NCBI GenBank assembly: GCA_052169395.1
Contig: JBQNCN010000002.1
Coordinates: forward strand, 281,490 to 345,489
DNA from: Fimenecus sp052169395
Lineage (GTDB): Bacteria > Bacillota > Clostridia > Oscillospirales > Acutalibacteraceae
DNA length: 64,000 nucleotides
Direction: 5' to 3'
Made by a program: the position numbers and the translations under genes. This document shows, piece after piece, positions 16,323-26,200 of this stretch (positions within the stretch are counted from its first letter, which is position 1; the number at the start of each line of letters is the position of its first letter). A model generated the notes under the pieces. That model was given only the letters and a program-made list of their open reading frames with translations. It was not told the origin of the DNA and ran no database searches.

Positions 16323-17707
16323 TGCCGAGAGAGTACAGAACAGCACAGGAAGTGGCAGGTCCTTTAATGCTTGTAAAGGGCGTTGAAGATGTCAAGTATG
16401 ATGAGCTTGGAGAAATAGAACTTGAGAATGGTGATTTAAGGCGTTGCAGAGTTCTTGAAATAAACGGATCTGATGCACTTGTACAGCTTTTTGAAAGCAG
16501 TACGGGAATAAATCTTGAAACCTCAAAGATAAGATTCTTAGGGAGAATGATGGAACTTCCCGTTTCCGAAGATATGTTAGGCAGAGTTTTTGACGGACTT
16601 GGCAGAGCTATTGATGGTGGGCCTGATATAATTCCCGACAAAAGAATGAATGTAAACGGACTTCCGATGAATCCTGCGGCAAGAGCTTATCCTGAGGAAT
16701 TTATTCAAACGGGAATATCCGCTATTGATGGACTTAATACTCTTGTAAGAGGTCAGAAACTTCCTATATTTTCCGCTTCCGGTCTTCCGCATTCACAACT
16801 TGCCGCACAGATTGCAAGACAGGCAAAGGTAAGGGGTACCGATGAAAAATTTGCAGTTGTTTTTGCAGCAATGGGTATTACGTTTGAGGAAAGTCAGTTC
16901 TTCATTGAATCATTTAGAGAAACCGGTGCTTTAGATAGAACCGTTATGTTTTCAAATCTTGCAAATGATCCTGCAATAGAAAGACTTTCAACGCCTAAAA
17001 TGGCACTTACGGCTGCGGAATATTTAGCTTTTGACTGTGATATGCATGTGCTTGTAATTATGACTGATATTACAAACTATGCTGATGCTTTGCGTGAAGT
17101 TTCAGCAGCACGCAAGGAGGTTCCGGGCAGAAGAGGCTACCCTGGATATATGTATACCGACTTTGCAACACTTTATGAAAGAGCTGGTAGACAGCGTGGA
17201 AAAAAAGGGTCAATTACTATGATACCGATTTTAACAATGCCTGAAGATGATAAAACACATCCTATCCCGGATCTTACAGGATACATTACCGAGGGTCAGA
17301 TTATTCTTTCAAGAGATTTGTATCGCTGTGGCTTTAAGCCGCCTATAAATGTTCTTCCTTCTCTTTCAAGACTTAAGGATAAGGGAATAGGTGAGGGCAA
17401 AACAAGAGAGGACCATAAGGGTACGATGAACCAGCTTTTTGCAGCTTATGCAAGAGGTAAGGATGCAAAGGAACTTTCGGTTGTTTTAGGAGAAGCGGCA
17501 CTTACAGATATTGATAAACTTTATGCGAAGTTTTCAGATGAATTTGAAGATAAATATATAAATCAGGGTTATAATGCGGATCGTTCTATTGAAGAAACAC
17601 TTGATTTGGGATGGGAACTTTTAAGAATTTTGCCCAGATCCGAGCTTAAACGTATTCAGGATAAGGATTTGGATAAGTATTACGGTGAACAGGTAGTTAA
17701 AGAATAA
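16322..17707 (+). CDS. ntpB: V-type ATPase non-catalytic subunit B
   Basis: 461 residues, standard length. It is homologous to subunit A but lacks a functional P-loop: the corresponding position reads FSASGLPHSQLAAQ. Conserved segments FAAMGITFEESQFF and REVSAARKEVPGRRGYPGYMYTDFATLYERAGR are present. It alternates with A in the hexameric head. The stop overlaps the ntpD start (TAATG). Confidence 0.98.
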   Translation: MPREYRTAQEVAGPLMLVKGVEDVKYDELGEIELENGDLRRCRVLEINGSDALVQLFESSTGINLETSKIRFLGRMMELPVSEDMLGRVFDGLGRAIDGGPDIIPDKRMNVNGLPMNPAARAYPEEFIQTGISAIDGLNTLVRGQKLPIFSASGLPHSQLAAQIARQAKVRGTDEKFAVVFAAMGITFEESQFFIESFRETGALDRTVMFSNLANDPAIERLSTPKMALTAAEYLAFDCDMHVLVIMTDITNYADALREVSAARKEVPGRRGYPGYMYTDFATLYERAGRQRGKKGSITMIPILTMPEDDKTHPIPDLTGYITEGQIILSRDLYRCGFKPPINVLPSLSRLKDKGIGEGKTREDHKGTMNQLFAAYARGKDAKELSVVLGEAALTDIDKLYAKFSDEFEDKYINQGYNADRSIEETLDLGWELLRILPRSELKRIQDKDLDKYYGEQVVKE

Positions 17708-18396
17708 TGGCAAGACTTAATGTAAATCCTACAAGAATGGAGTTGACAAGGCTTAAATCGAGACTTGTCGTGGCAAGGCGTGGGCATAAGCTTTTGAAGG
17801 ATAAACGAGATGAGCTTATGAGGCGTTTTATGCTTCTTGTGCGTGAAAACAGAGCGCTTCGCAAAGAGGTTGAAAAGGGCGTTGCGGATGCAAATTCACA
17901 TATGGCGCTTGCACGTTCAGTTATGAGTGATGCCGCTATTAATACCGCTCTTTTAATGCCTTCTCAGAAAATGAACCTTGCTCTTTCCACAAAGGATGTT
18001 ATGAGCATTAAGCTACCGAAAATTTCTGCCGAGTTTAAAAAGTCGGATGAAAATGAAATGTATTCATATGGATTTGCCTTTACATCTTCCGAGCTTGATG
18101 ATGCAGTACTTTCACTTTCTGAACTTCTACCCAAAATGATTAAGCTTGCTGAAATTGAAAAATCTTGTCAGCTTATGGCAGTTGAGATTGAGCGCACAAG
18201 AAGAAGAGTAAATGCACTTGAATATGTTATGATACCTCAGTATGAGGAAACCATTAAATATATTCAGATGCGTCTTGATGAGAATGAGCGTTCGTCAACA
18301 ACAAGGCTTATGAAAGTAAAGGCACAGATGGCAGAGGAAGAGCGTAGAAAGGCTCTTTCTGAAATTGAAAAACAGGCACGCAGCTTTACTGCGTAA
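17707..18396 (+). CDS. ntpD: V-type ATPase subunit D (central shaft)
   Basis: 229 residues. Long N- and C-terminal helices (NPTRMELTRLKSRLVVARRGHKLLKDKRDEL, shown in part, and the C-terminal RRVNALEYVMIP segment) form the coiled-coil axle that turns inside the A3B3 head, analogous to F-type gamma. Last gene of the operon; a terminator follows after two bases. E. hirae has ntpH and ntpJ (a K+ transporter) after ntpD; neither is here. Confidence 0.96.
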   Translation: MARLNVNPTRMELTRLKSRLVVARRGHKLLKDKRDELMRRFMLLVRENRALRKEVEKGVADANSHMALARSVMSDAAINTALLMPSQKMNLALSTKDVMSIKLPKISAEFKKSDENEMYSYGFAFTSSELDDAVLSLSELLPKMIKLAEIEKSCQLMAVEIERTRRRVNALEYVMIPQYEETIKYIQMRLDENERSSTTRLMKVKAQMAEEERRKALSEIEKQARSFTA

Positions 18397-18398
18397 TT

Positions 18399-18420
18399 AA
18401 GCGGCGTAAGCCGCTTTTTT
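18399..18420 (+). terminator. Terminator of the V-ATPase operon, abutting the pepD ribosome site
   Basis: AAGCGGC (18399-18405), GTAA loop, GCCGCTT (18410-18416) and a T run to 18420. The next bases are AGGAG, the pepD ribosome site. No room for a separate pepD promoter remains downstream of the hairpin. Confidence 0.85.
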
Positions 18421-18431
18421 AGGAGAAAAAT

Positions 18432-19865
18432 ATGTTGGAAAATTTACAGCCGCAAAGACCGTTTTATTATTTTGAAGAGCTTACAAAAATTCCGAGACCG
18501 TCGTATCACGAGGAAAAAATTGCAAAATATATTGCGGATTTTGCAAAAAAAAGAGGACTTGAACATTATACGGATGAGTATATGAATGTGATAATTATTA
18601 AAGAGGCATCCGTAGGTTATGAAAATGAAGCACCGCTTATTCTTCAGGGTCATACCGACATGGTATGTGAAAAGGAGCGAGGTGTTGAGATAGACTTTGA
18701 AAATGATTCACTTGATATTTTTATTGACGGCGATTTTATAAAAGCAAGAGGAACAACTCTTGGCGGAGATGACGGTGTGGCAGTTGCATATATGCTTGCA
18801 CTGCTTGATGATGAAACTTTGAATCATCCGAGGCTGGAGTGTATTTTTACCACTGCTGAGGAGTTCGGTATGGATGGTGCAAGGGGACTGTCTGTTGAAA
18901 AGCTCAAGGGTAAAATGCTTTTAAATCTTGACAGTGAGGAAGAAGGAGAGGTGCTTGCGTCATGTGCAGGTGGCGGTCAAGTGGATATTTCTCTTACGGT
19001 TGAAAGAGAAACGGAAGCCGAAAATCCATATAAGATTTTGGTATCGGGACTTTTGGGAGGACATAGCGGCACCGAAATAGATAAAGGGCGTGCAAATGCA
19101 TCAAAGCTTATGATAAGGATTTTAAAGGCGTTTTGTGATGAGGGTGTTGTATTCGGTCTTGCGGAACTTTTTGGAGGCGAAAAAGATAACGCCATACCTA
19201 CATATAGCGAGTCAATTGTTGATATAGGTGATTTATCAAAGGCGGCAGATATTGTTTCAGAATTTGAAAAGGTTTTTAAAGAGGAATTCAAAGATACGGA
19301 TAGTGATATTAAGCTTGAAATAACAAAATGTGAATATAATGGAAAAGTTCTTTCTGACAGTTCTACAAAAAAGGTGATATTACTTTGCAATGAACTTCCG
19401 ACAGGTATTATAAAAATGAGTGAGGATATTGAAAACTTTGTTCAGACCTCGCTTAATATGGGTGTTTTAGTACTTAAAGAAAATACACTGGATATATGTT
19501 TTTCAATTCGTTCTTCAAAGAGCAGTGATTACGGTGAGCTTTCAGAAAAAGTTTGCAAAATTGCGAAAAAATATGGTGCCGAAACAAAGCAATCCGGAGA
19601 ATATCCCGCTTGGGAATGGTTGGAAAACTCTCCGCTTAGAGATAAACTCCAAAGCGTTTATAAGGATATTTTTGGAAAAGAGCTTGTGATAAAGGCTATT
19701 CATGCAGGGGTTGAATGCGGACTTCTTTCAAAGAAGATATCAGGACTTGATGCCGTTTCAATGGGACCGAATTTATACGATATTCATACTCCCAGAGAAA
19801 GACTCTCTATAAGTTCATTTGCAAGAACCTATGAATTTGTAAAAGCGATTATTGAGGCAAAATGA
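18432..19865 (+). CDS. pepD: Aminoacyl-histidine dipeptidase (PepD, M20 family)
   Basis: 477 residues, typical for PepD. It is a zinc-dependent cytosolic dipeptidase that cleaves Xaa-His and other dipeptides. Metal and catalytic residues are visible: GHTD (His74, Asp76), GGDDG (Asp113) and the TTAEEFG pair (Glu143/144), with a C-terminal HAGVECG segment. ATG at 18432 follows AGGAG. It starts directly after the V-ATPase terminator, so its transcription depends on read-through or on a promoter inside ntpD. The stop overlaps the next gene (ATGA). Confidence 0.95.
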   Translation: MLENLQPQRPFYYFEELTKIPRPSYHEEKIAKYIADFAKKRGLEHYTDEYMNVIIIKEASVGYENEAPLILQGHTDMVCEKERGVEIDFENDSLDIFIDGDFIKARGTTLGGDDGVAVAYMLALLDDETLNHPRLECIFTTAEEFGMDGARGLSVEKLKGKMLLNLDSEEEGEVLASCAGGGQVDISLTVERETEAENPYKILVSGLLGGHSGTEIDKGRANASKLMIRILKAFCDEGVVFGLAELFGGEKDNAIPTYSESIVDIGDLSKAADIVSEFEKVFKEEFKDTDSDIKLEITKCEYNGKVLSDSSTKKVILLCNELPTGIIKMSEDIENFVQTSLNMGVLVLKENTLDICFSIRSSKSSDYGELSEKVCKIAKKYGAETKQSGEYPAWEWLENSPLRDKLQSVYKDIFGKELVIKAIHAGVECGLLSKKISGLDAVSMGPNLYDIHTPRERLSISSFARTYEFVKAIIEAK

Positions 19866-20548
19866 CAGAAATTCAAAAGCGGCTTTTTGAGCTTTGTGAT
19901 GAGGAATATGCTACTTTTCAAAGACGGCTTATTCCGAATATTTTACCTGAAAGTATAATAGGTGTAAGAACTCACGAATTAAGAGTACTTGCAAAAGAAA
20001 TTAAAAATATTCCTGAAGGAAAAAGGTTGTTAAATTCGGCTCCGCATAAGTATTTTGAAGAAAATCAAATTCACTGTTTTATTTTATCCGAATTTAAGAA
20101 TTTTGAATGCTGCATATCAGAAACTGAAAAATTTCTTCCATATATTGATAATTGGGCAACCTGTGATATGTTTTCTCCAAAATGTTTTAAGAAAAATAAA
20201 ACAGTTTTACTTCCATATATAAAAAAATGGATAAAATCTGAGCATACATATACAGTACGTTTTGCAGCGGGTATGCTTATGCGATATTTTCTGGATGATG
20301 ATTTTAATGAAGACTATCTTTATATTATTGCAGATATAAAATCAGAGGAATATTATGTAAATATGATGATTGCATGGTATTTTGCAACGGCACTTGCAAA
20401 ACAGTATGACAGTACGTTGCCGTTTATTATTGAACATAAATTAAATTCTTGGGTACATAATAAAACTATTCAGAAAGCTGTTGAGAGTTATCGTATAACT
20501 CCTGAACAAAAGAGCTTTCTTAAAACTCTTAAAATAAATTCAAAATAA
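19862..20548 (+). CDS. AlkD-like DNA alkylation repair protein
   Basis: 228 residues, the size of the HEAT-like repeat DNA glycosylases of the AlkC/AlkD group. The N-terminal QRRLIPNILPESIIGVRTHELRVLAKEI segment (quoted in part), the conserved NWATCDMFSPK motif and the VRFAAGMLMRYFL repeat support this. Family members remove positively charged alkylated bases such as 3-methyladenine. The start overlaps the pepD stop by four bases, so the two are translationally coupled. A shared terminator separates it from the convergent pilus cluster. Confidence 0.9.
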   Translation: MTEIQKRLFELCDEEYATFQRRLIPNILPESIIGVRTHELRVLAKEIKNIPEGKRLLNSAPHKYFEENQIHCFILSEFKNFECCISETEKFLPYIDNWATCDMFSPKCFKKNKTVLLPYIKKWIKSEHTYTVRFAAGMLMRYFLDDDFNEDYLYIIADIKSEEYYVNMMIAWYFATALAKQYDSTLPFIIEHKLNSWVHNKTIQKAVESYRITPEQKSFLKTLKINSK

Positions 20549-20579
20549 AAAAGACGGAACTTTTTCTCCGTCTTTTTTT
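20547..20579. terminator. Bidirectional terminator between alkD and the pilus cluster
   Basis: AAAAAGACGGA paired with TCCGTCTTTTT around an eight-base loop, with T runs on both strands. It ends the pepD-alkD transcript and, from the other side, the pilus operon. Confidence 0.85.
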
Positions 20580-20585
20580 ATTAAG

Positions 20586-21410
20586 TTAATGAATTTTATC
20601 TTTCTTCTTTATTTTATGATTAATCAAATGAATGCTTATAAGTATAATCGAAAATAATAAGGTCAAACTTGCTGCAGTGTATTTGAAATTTATTAAGATA
20701 GCGTCGGATTGAATAAACGAAGGATTATTTACATTTATTCTTACACCTCGTACTAAAAGTCTGTGAGTATTTACAGCATAAGGAGTACAGGTAATAAGCG
20801 TAATTATATCTTCGTTTTTCTGAATATCCAAATTATAAATCTCTTGCGGAAGAACAGTGCGTATATCGCATACTTCATATGTAAAAATTTTATCAAGCAC
20901 TTTTATTGAAAATGTATCACCTAACTCAAGATTGTTTAAATCTGTGAAAAGTTTTGCAGCAGGAAGGCCCCTATGTCCTGTTATTACTGAATGAGTATTT
21001 TTTTCACCTGTGGGAAAAGACGAGCCTTCAAGATGACCTGCATAGTGATCCAGCACACTGTCCGATGTTCCGTGATAAATTGGAAGATTTACGTTTATCT
21101 TAGGAATTGATATATGCCCTATCATTCCATTTCCGTTAATGTTGAGGATGTTTTTATAATAATCATTTGTCGGAGCTCCGTTGATAAATGAAAAATGTTT
21201 TTTTACAAGTTCTTCATTATATTTTTCGGCATCATAAAAAAACTTTCTTTTTTCAGTTTCAGACATAGCACTAACTTTTTTTTCATAGTCTGATGTAGCT
21301 TGCGCAGCTCCGATTTTATTTAGATAATTACTTATACTGGGATAGAGTGCGGTCAAAATCCCTGTTAAAAATATTATCGCCAATATAATATTTGATGATT
21401 TTTTTTTCAT
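20586..21410 (-). CDS. Class C sortase (pilin polymerase)
   Basis: 274 residues with an N-terminal membrane helix (about 7-25) and a C-terminal one (about 240-262), the two-anchor layout of class C sortases. The active-site residues are His146 (TGHRGLP), Cys208 (TLITC) and Arg217 (NTHRLLVRG). The enzyme joins pilin subunits through LPXTG threonine and a pilin lysine on the outer membrane face. It is the last gene of the cluster, 35 nt after the major pilin gene. An aromatic DPW-type lid motif is not obvious in the N-terminal region. Confidence 0.93.
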   Translation of the reverse strand: MKKKSSNIILAIIFLTGILTALYPSISNYLNKIGAAQATSDYEKKVSAMSETEKRKFFYDAEKYNEELVKKHFSFINGAPTNDYYKNILNINGNGMIGHISIPKINVNLPIYHGTSDSVLDHYAGHLEGSSFPTGEKNTHSVITGHRGLPAAKLFTDLNNLELGDTFSIKVLDKIFTYEVCDIRTVLPQEIYNLDIQKNEDIITLITCTPYAVNTHRLLVRGVRINVNNPSFIQSDAILINFKYTAASLTLLFSIILISIHLINHKIKKKDKIH

Positions 21411-21445
21411 TAAAATAAATTAAGAAAGTGTTTTGTTAATGACTC

Positions 21446-23200
21446 TTAATTGTTGTTTAAATTTTTGCGCTGTTTAATAATGAATAAAATTAAAGCACCC
21501 AAGGCTATGGTCAAACCTGAAAATGTGAAAATCATTGTACCCATTCCACCTGTTGAAGGAAGAGAGAATCCTTTGGTATTTGCAACGCCTACAACAATTT
21601 GTCCTTGTGCGGCAGTTCCGTTACCCTCGGTAGCTTCGGAAACGGTGTAGCTCACAGTTTTTACATAAGCGGGAATATCACCTTCTGCTTTTACGGAATG
21701 CGGTGCACCTTCAGTCTGACCGTTTGAAAGCCAAAGGAGATTTCCGTCACTGTCTGTTGCCTGAACACCGAATTTTGATTCTGAAAGTTCTGAGGTATAG
21801 GTTATTTCTTTTGTTTTTACCGATGTGCCGAAGATACCTGAAGTATCTTTTGAAACAGAAATTTTGATTGGTTTAACTGCTTTTTTATATCCTGCAGGAG
21901 CATGTGTTTCCTTAAGCCAATAATCACCGGCAGAAATTCCGTTAAGAGCGGCAAATCCTTTATTGTCGGTTGTTAAAGTGCTTATAGGTGCACCTGTGCA
22001 TTCTGCATTGTTGTAGATCTCAAATACGGCGCCCTGCAACTTTTCAGAATGATTTTCAGAATTATATTTGTTTAAAATGAGAGAATATGTGTATATAATT
22101 TCTTTATCCTCAATCTTACCATAGCCATTTTTATCGTTTGGACGATTCGGATCTCCCGGCTTATAGGTTGAGTTTTCATAAGGTGCATTTGAAAAAATAA
22201 GTTCCAATGTGTTGGGGTTTCCGTTTTGAGTTCCTGTTTGTGCATTTTCATTTAAAACAGCTTTATATTGTACGCTTAAATTTGAATATTGTTTTATTTT
22301 TTCGTAATCATAATCGATATAGATTTTCTGTCCTTCAATGGTGATTTTGTATTCGTTGTTAAGAGTAAGAAGCGTTCCGGTTTGATCTCCGTCTGTATAG
22401 CCCTTTACTATAAATTGTGCCGCCGTAGATTTCAGTGTTAAGCCGTTTGAAAGAGTATCTGCCATAAAGTAGGTGCGGTTTGTTGAGCCTTCAGGATAGG
22501 TTGGTACGGTGGAGGTGAGTTTAAAGCCTATTTCATCTCCTATTGAAGCGGTATGCTGTACTCCGTCAAGCTTTGTGCCGTTTTCTATATCTTTATTTGC
22601 TGTCGGCTTTGTGGTTTTCATAACAACATTGTATTTGTTGTATATTTTATATTGATTGTTCTCAACAAAAGGAACCACCTCTGCGGTAATGGTCTGATAA
22701 ACAAAGGCACCCTTATTATTTCCGGAACCGACAAGGATATATTGCCCAAGTGGCAGATTGTTAAATACACCACGTCCGTCTGAAAGTGTGGTTGACGTTG
22801 CATTTGGAGATACGGTATTTGCAGGATTTTTAACAAATGCGGTAAATTCGCCTAAAAGTTTTTTGAGTGCAGCTGAATCCGTTGCAAACTTTGCACGATT
22901 GCAGTAATCCTCAACTGTAAGAGATGAATATTCCGGAGTGGCAGCTTTAAAGGCATTAAAGGTATCGGTGAAAGTAAAAGTTAACTGGCCGTCACTTTCT
23001 AAAACGGTGTTTACCACTTTGTAAGCGTTTAAAATGTCTCCATTATTTCCGGTTTCAACTGTTACGGAAGCTTTTGAGTTATTATTTGCAATTTCTTTTA
23101 TTGCGTCATCTGCCGGTGTGCTTGAGGCAAATGCCGAAATTGCCAATAATGCTGCTAAAATAAATGAGATTAAAGATACAATAATTTTTTTCTTGTTCAT
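21446..23200 (-). CDS. Major pilin backbone protein, LPXTG-anchored
   Basis: 584 residues. There is a signal peptide (residues 1-25), then a D2-type isopeptide fimbrial domain (about 195-345), a Cna-B domain with E-box YWLKETHAPAGY (about 426-437), and a C-terminal sorting signal LPSTG (547-551), a hydrophobic stretch and a charged tail. This is the architecture of SpaA-type major pilins, polymerised by the class C sortase encoded downstream. ATG at 23200 follows AAAGGAG. No canonical YPK-type pilin motif was picked out by eye, so the linking lysine is not assigned. Confidence 0.92.
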   Translation of the reverse strand: MNKKKIIVSLISFILAALLAISAFASSTPADDAIKEIANNNSKASVTVETGNNGDILNAYKVVNTVLESDGQLTFTFTDTFNAFKAATPEYSSLTVEDYCNRAKFATDSAALKKLLGEFTAFVKNPANTVSPNATSTTLSDGRGVFNNLPLGQYILVGSGNNKGAFVYQTITAEVVPFVENNQYKIYNKYNVVMKTTKPTANKDIENGTKLDGVQHTASIGDEIGFKLTSTVPTYPEGSTNRTYFMADTLSNGLTLKSTAAQFIVKGYTDGDQTGTLLTLNNEYKITIEGQKIYIDYDYEKIKQYSNLSVQYKAVLNENAQTGTQNGNPNTLELIFSNAPYENSTYKPGDPNRPNDKNGYGKIEDKEIIYTYSLILNKYNSENHSEKLQGAVFEIYNNAECTGAPISTLTTDNKGFAALNGISAGDYWLKETHAPAGYKKAVKPIKISVSKDTSGIFGTSVKTKEITYTSELSESKFGVQATDSDGNLLWLSNGQTEGAPHSVKAEGDIPAYVKTVSYTVSEATEGNGTAAQGQIVVGVANTKGFSLPSTGGMGTMIFTFSGLTIALGALILFIIKQRKNLNNN

Positions 23201-23254
23201 AAATCTTCTCCTTTTTAAATGATTTTATATTGATAATTATTGTAGACATATAAA

Positions 23255-26200
23255 TTAATGCGAACTTGTTAAATCATATTTTCGTTTTAATAAGATAAAT
23301 GATGTGGTTGTTACAAGAAATAACCCTATAGTTTTATAAAAATAGGATGAAATACCGCCTGTTTTTGGAAGGATTTGGGTATTTTTTGGAAGAGTATTAG
23401 TCATTGTTATTATACCGCTTCGGATTCCGTCATTATTTTCATAGGTTACGCTACAGTCTTTCGGGAGATTTTTTTCCTTAATGTAATATTCATAAAGTAT
23501 CTCATTACCCTGACTGTCTTTTGCACTGCTAGGTAATTTGTTGATAATTTTTTCCCAATTGTTTGAGGAGGATATGGTATATGTTCCATAAATAATATCA
23601 TTTTCATTTCCTGTTGGATTTACGGAAGGCGGAGTGAAAACAAGTTCTTTCATTGATACTTCTCCTTCTGTTCCTTGTGGTGCAATATATCCTGAAAGTT
23701 CGATATTTTCATTTAAAATAATAGTATATGTATATTCCCAAGTGCCATTATTCCATGTTCCTCCTATTTGTTTTTCTGATGATGGAAGTAAAGGGGCTCC
23801 ATTTAAAAATAGGTTTGGTTTTGAATCTCTATATACATTTGTTTGCATTACTGTAAATGTAAGAGTTGTTTTTAAAGGATACTGATATTCTTTTTTCCAA
23901 AAATCATTTCCGTAGCGTTTTTCTTTTATATCTGCTGTAAAATTTATATTGGTTGAAGATTCCGCAGATTTTGCCCTTTGATATAATTCAAATTCAACAT
24001 TACCTATTTTATTTATTGTATTTCCGTCACTGTCAATCCAATTTTTTTTAACCTTAAGGCTTATAAGACTTGATTTATTGGGTCTGTAAAGAGTACTTCC
24101 GGGTAAAAGAGCATCACCATTGAAATTGGAGGGCATTGATGAAACCGAACTCATACTGTTCGGAAGATAAAAGTAGTATGGCGTAGGATCTATAATATAA
24201 TTTTCAGGAGCATTTTTTTCTATAAGCATATAAGCGGTGTTATATACAATATTAGATATTGTATATTTGCCGCCGGTCTCAGTGGTAAAGGTTTTGATTT
24301 TTTCATATTTTGATGTTTCCGAATTGTATTTGAAAAGATCAAATTCCGCTCCTGCAAGACCGACTCCGTAATTGCTGCTGTCGACCTTATAAAGTATGAC
24401 ACTGTTTGCACTTATACCTGCTGCAGAATAGGTAATATCAGCAGTTATGCTTTTAGTTGTGGTTGGCGTTGTCTCAGAAATACCTTTTAAAACAGCCTTA
24501 TTATCCACTGTAACGATTTTATTATTATTTGCAAAAGTGAAATATCGGTATTCAAAAATCAAAGGCTTGCCATCGGGAATATCCGCAGTAATTTTACAAA
24601 TTGTTGTATTTCCATGTCTTTCCGTTTTATAAACAAAGCTGTATTCTTCCTTTGGAATCTCTTTCCCTTTGCTGCCATCGGGATTTCTTTCATAAAGATG
24701 AACTGAATTGTTATTAAGAGTTATTGTGGCAAGTGAACTTGCATGATTGTAATATGAAAGCGTATCTTCTAAAATCAGTCTATCGTTATTAGGTATAAGG
24801 TCATGCCCTTCAGGATTTATAGTAATTTGATAACATGCCGATTGACCGTCTTTGTCAAAGCTTCCGGATTTTGATAAGGCATTTTCATATTTGTTATATG
24901 TGATTTGTTGTGTTTGTTCGGATTTTCCTATAAGTTCTTCGTTGTGCTTCATCAAGACTTTATTGTGGAAATTTTTTTGAGTAAGTTCTTTAGGCCATTT
25001 ATTCATATCAATATCAGCTGTGAGTCTCAAAAGACATTTGTTTTTATTTATATATGTAAGATTTTCAGATGTAAGAGTTATTTCTATTTTATTATTGTCT
25101 TTAATTGAGTTTATGATTTGTTTGTTGATATCGCATGTCCCGTTGTTTTCATTCCATTTAAACAGGCTCTCCTCAGTACTTTTATTTGCAATTTGCATTG
25201 TAAGTGATTTAAAAATTAAACCGTCAGGCAGATTTTCATAGATAACCGTTTTTCCTGTGGTTGTTGTCGGTGTAAATTCAATAAACCATTCAATTTGTCC
25301 GTTGATTTCGTGGTATTCATGTTTTGTTTCAATCTCGTCTACGGGACTTTTTGCATCAAGTTTGTGCAAAACGGGTTTATATTCAATTTTTGGTTCTGTT
25401 TGAACCTTATGCTCTCCGCATTTAATAATACCTTTATTTTTAAACTGTTTTACAAGGTTTATGTCATCTATTGTTCCTGTGGACTGATAAGTAAATTGTA
25501 TTGTTTTATTTTTTGGGATGGCATCTGTTTTTGATATAACAAAGCCATGGTTATTTATTTCAAGTTTATAACCCTTAATACCTGCAGCCTTAAAAGCGGC
25601 ATCAATATTGTTCTTAAGAGTATTTTTTTGCGTTTCACTCATACTCTGTCCGTTTTGAAGTTCATCGGTATAAATCCATCCCGCCGGAATTTCAGCTTTG
25701 TCTGCATTTATTTTTACAGTCCAGGTTATTGTTGCCGTTTTTTCATTTACCGAAATATTGTCGGCAGTTTTTGTAAGCGGAAGATAATCGCCGTTTCCTA
25801 CCGTTGCTTCAGATGAAATTTTGTTGTTTGTGTGTGGATTATTCGGTGTAAGTACAGCGGTGTTTTTTACTCCATTTGTGCCTATATCCTGTGAAAACGG
25901 AGTACTGTATGTAAGTGTATAAACATCGGTCGAACCTTGAGGAAATGTATATGGCAGTGTTATATTTTTACTGTTCCCCTTAGAATCGCTCAAGGTTATT
26001 TGTGTTTCATTTGGAAGTGCACCGTCCTTGTATATATCATTAAGAACCCATTCGCTTATATTCGCTTTTGCTTCGTTTATCAAAATGCTCCATAGAATGC
26101 TGGTGCCGTCTGAAGATAGTTTACCGCTTTTTTGCAATAAATTATTTGTAATTGTAAATTTAATTTGACTGTATTCAGTTATGGATTTGTCTTGTTTGTT

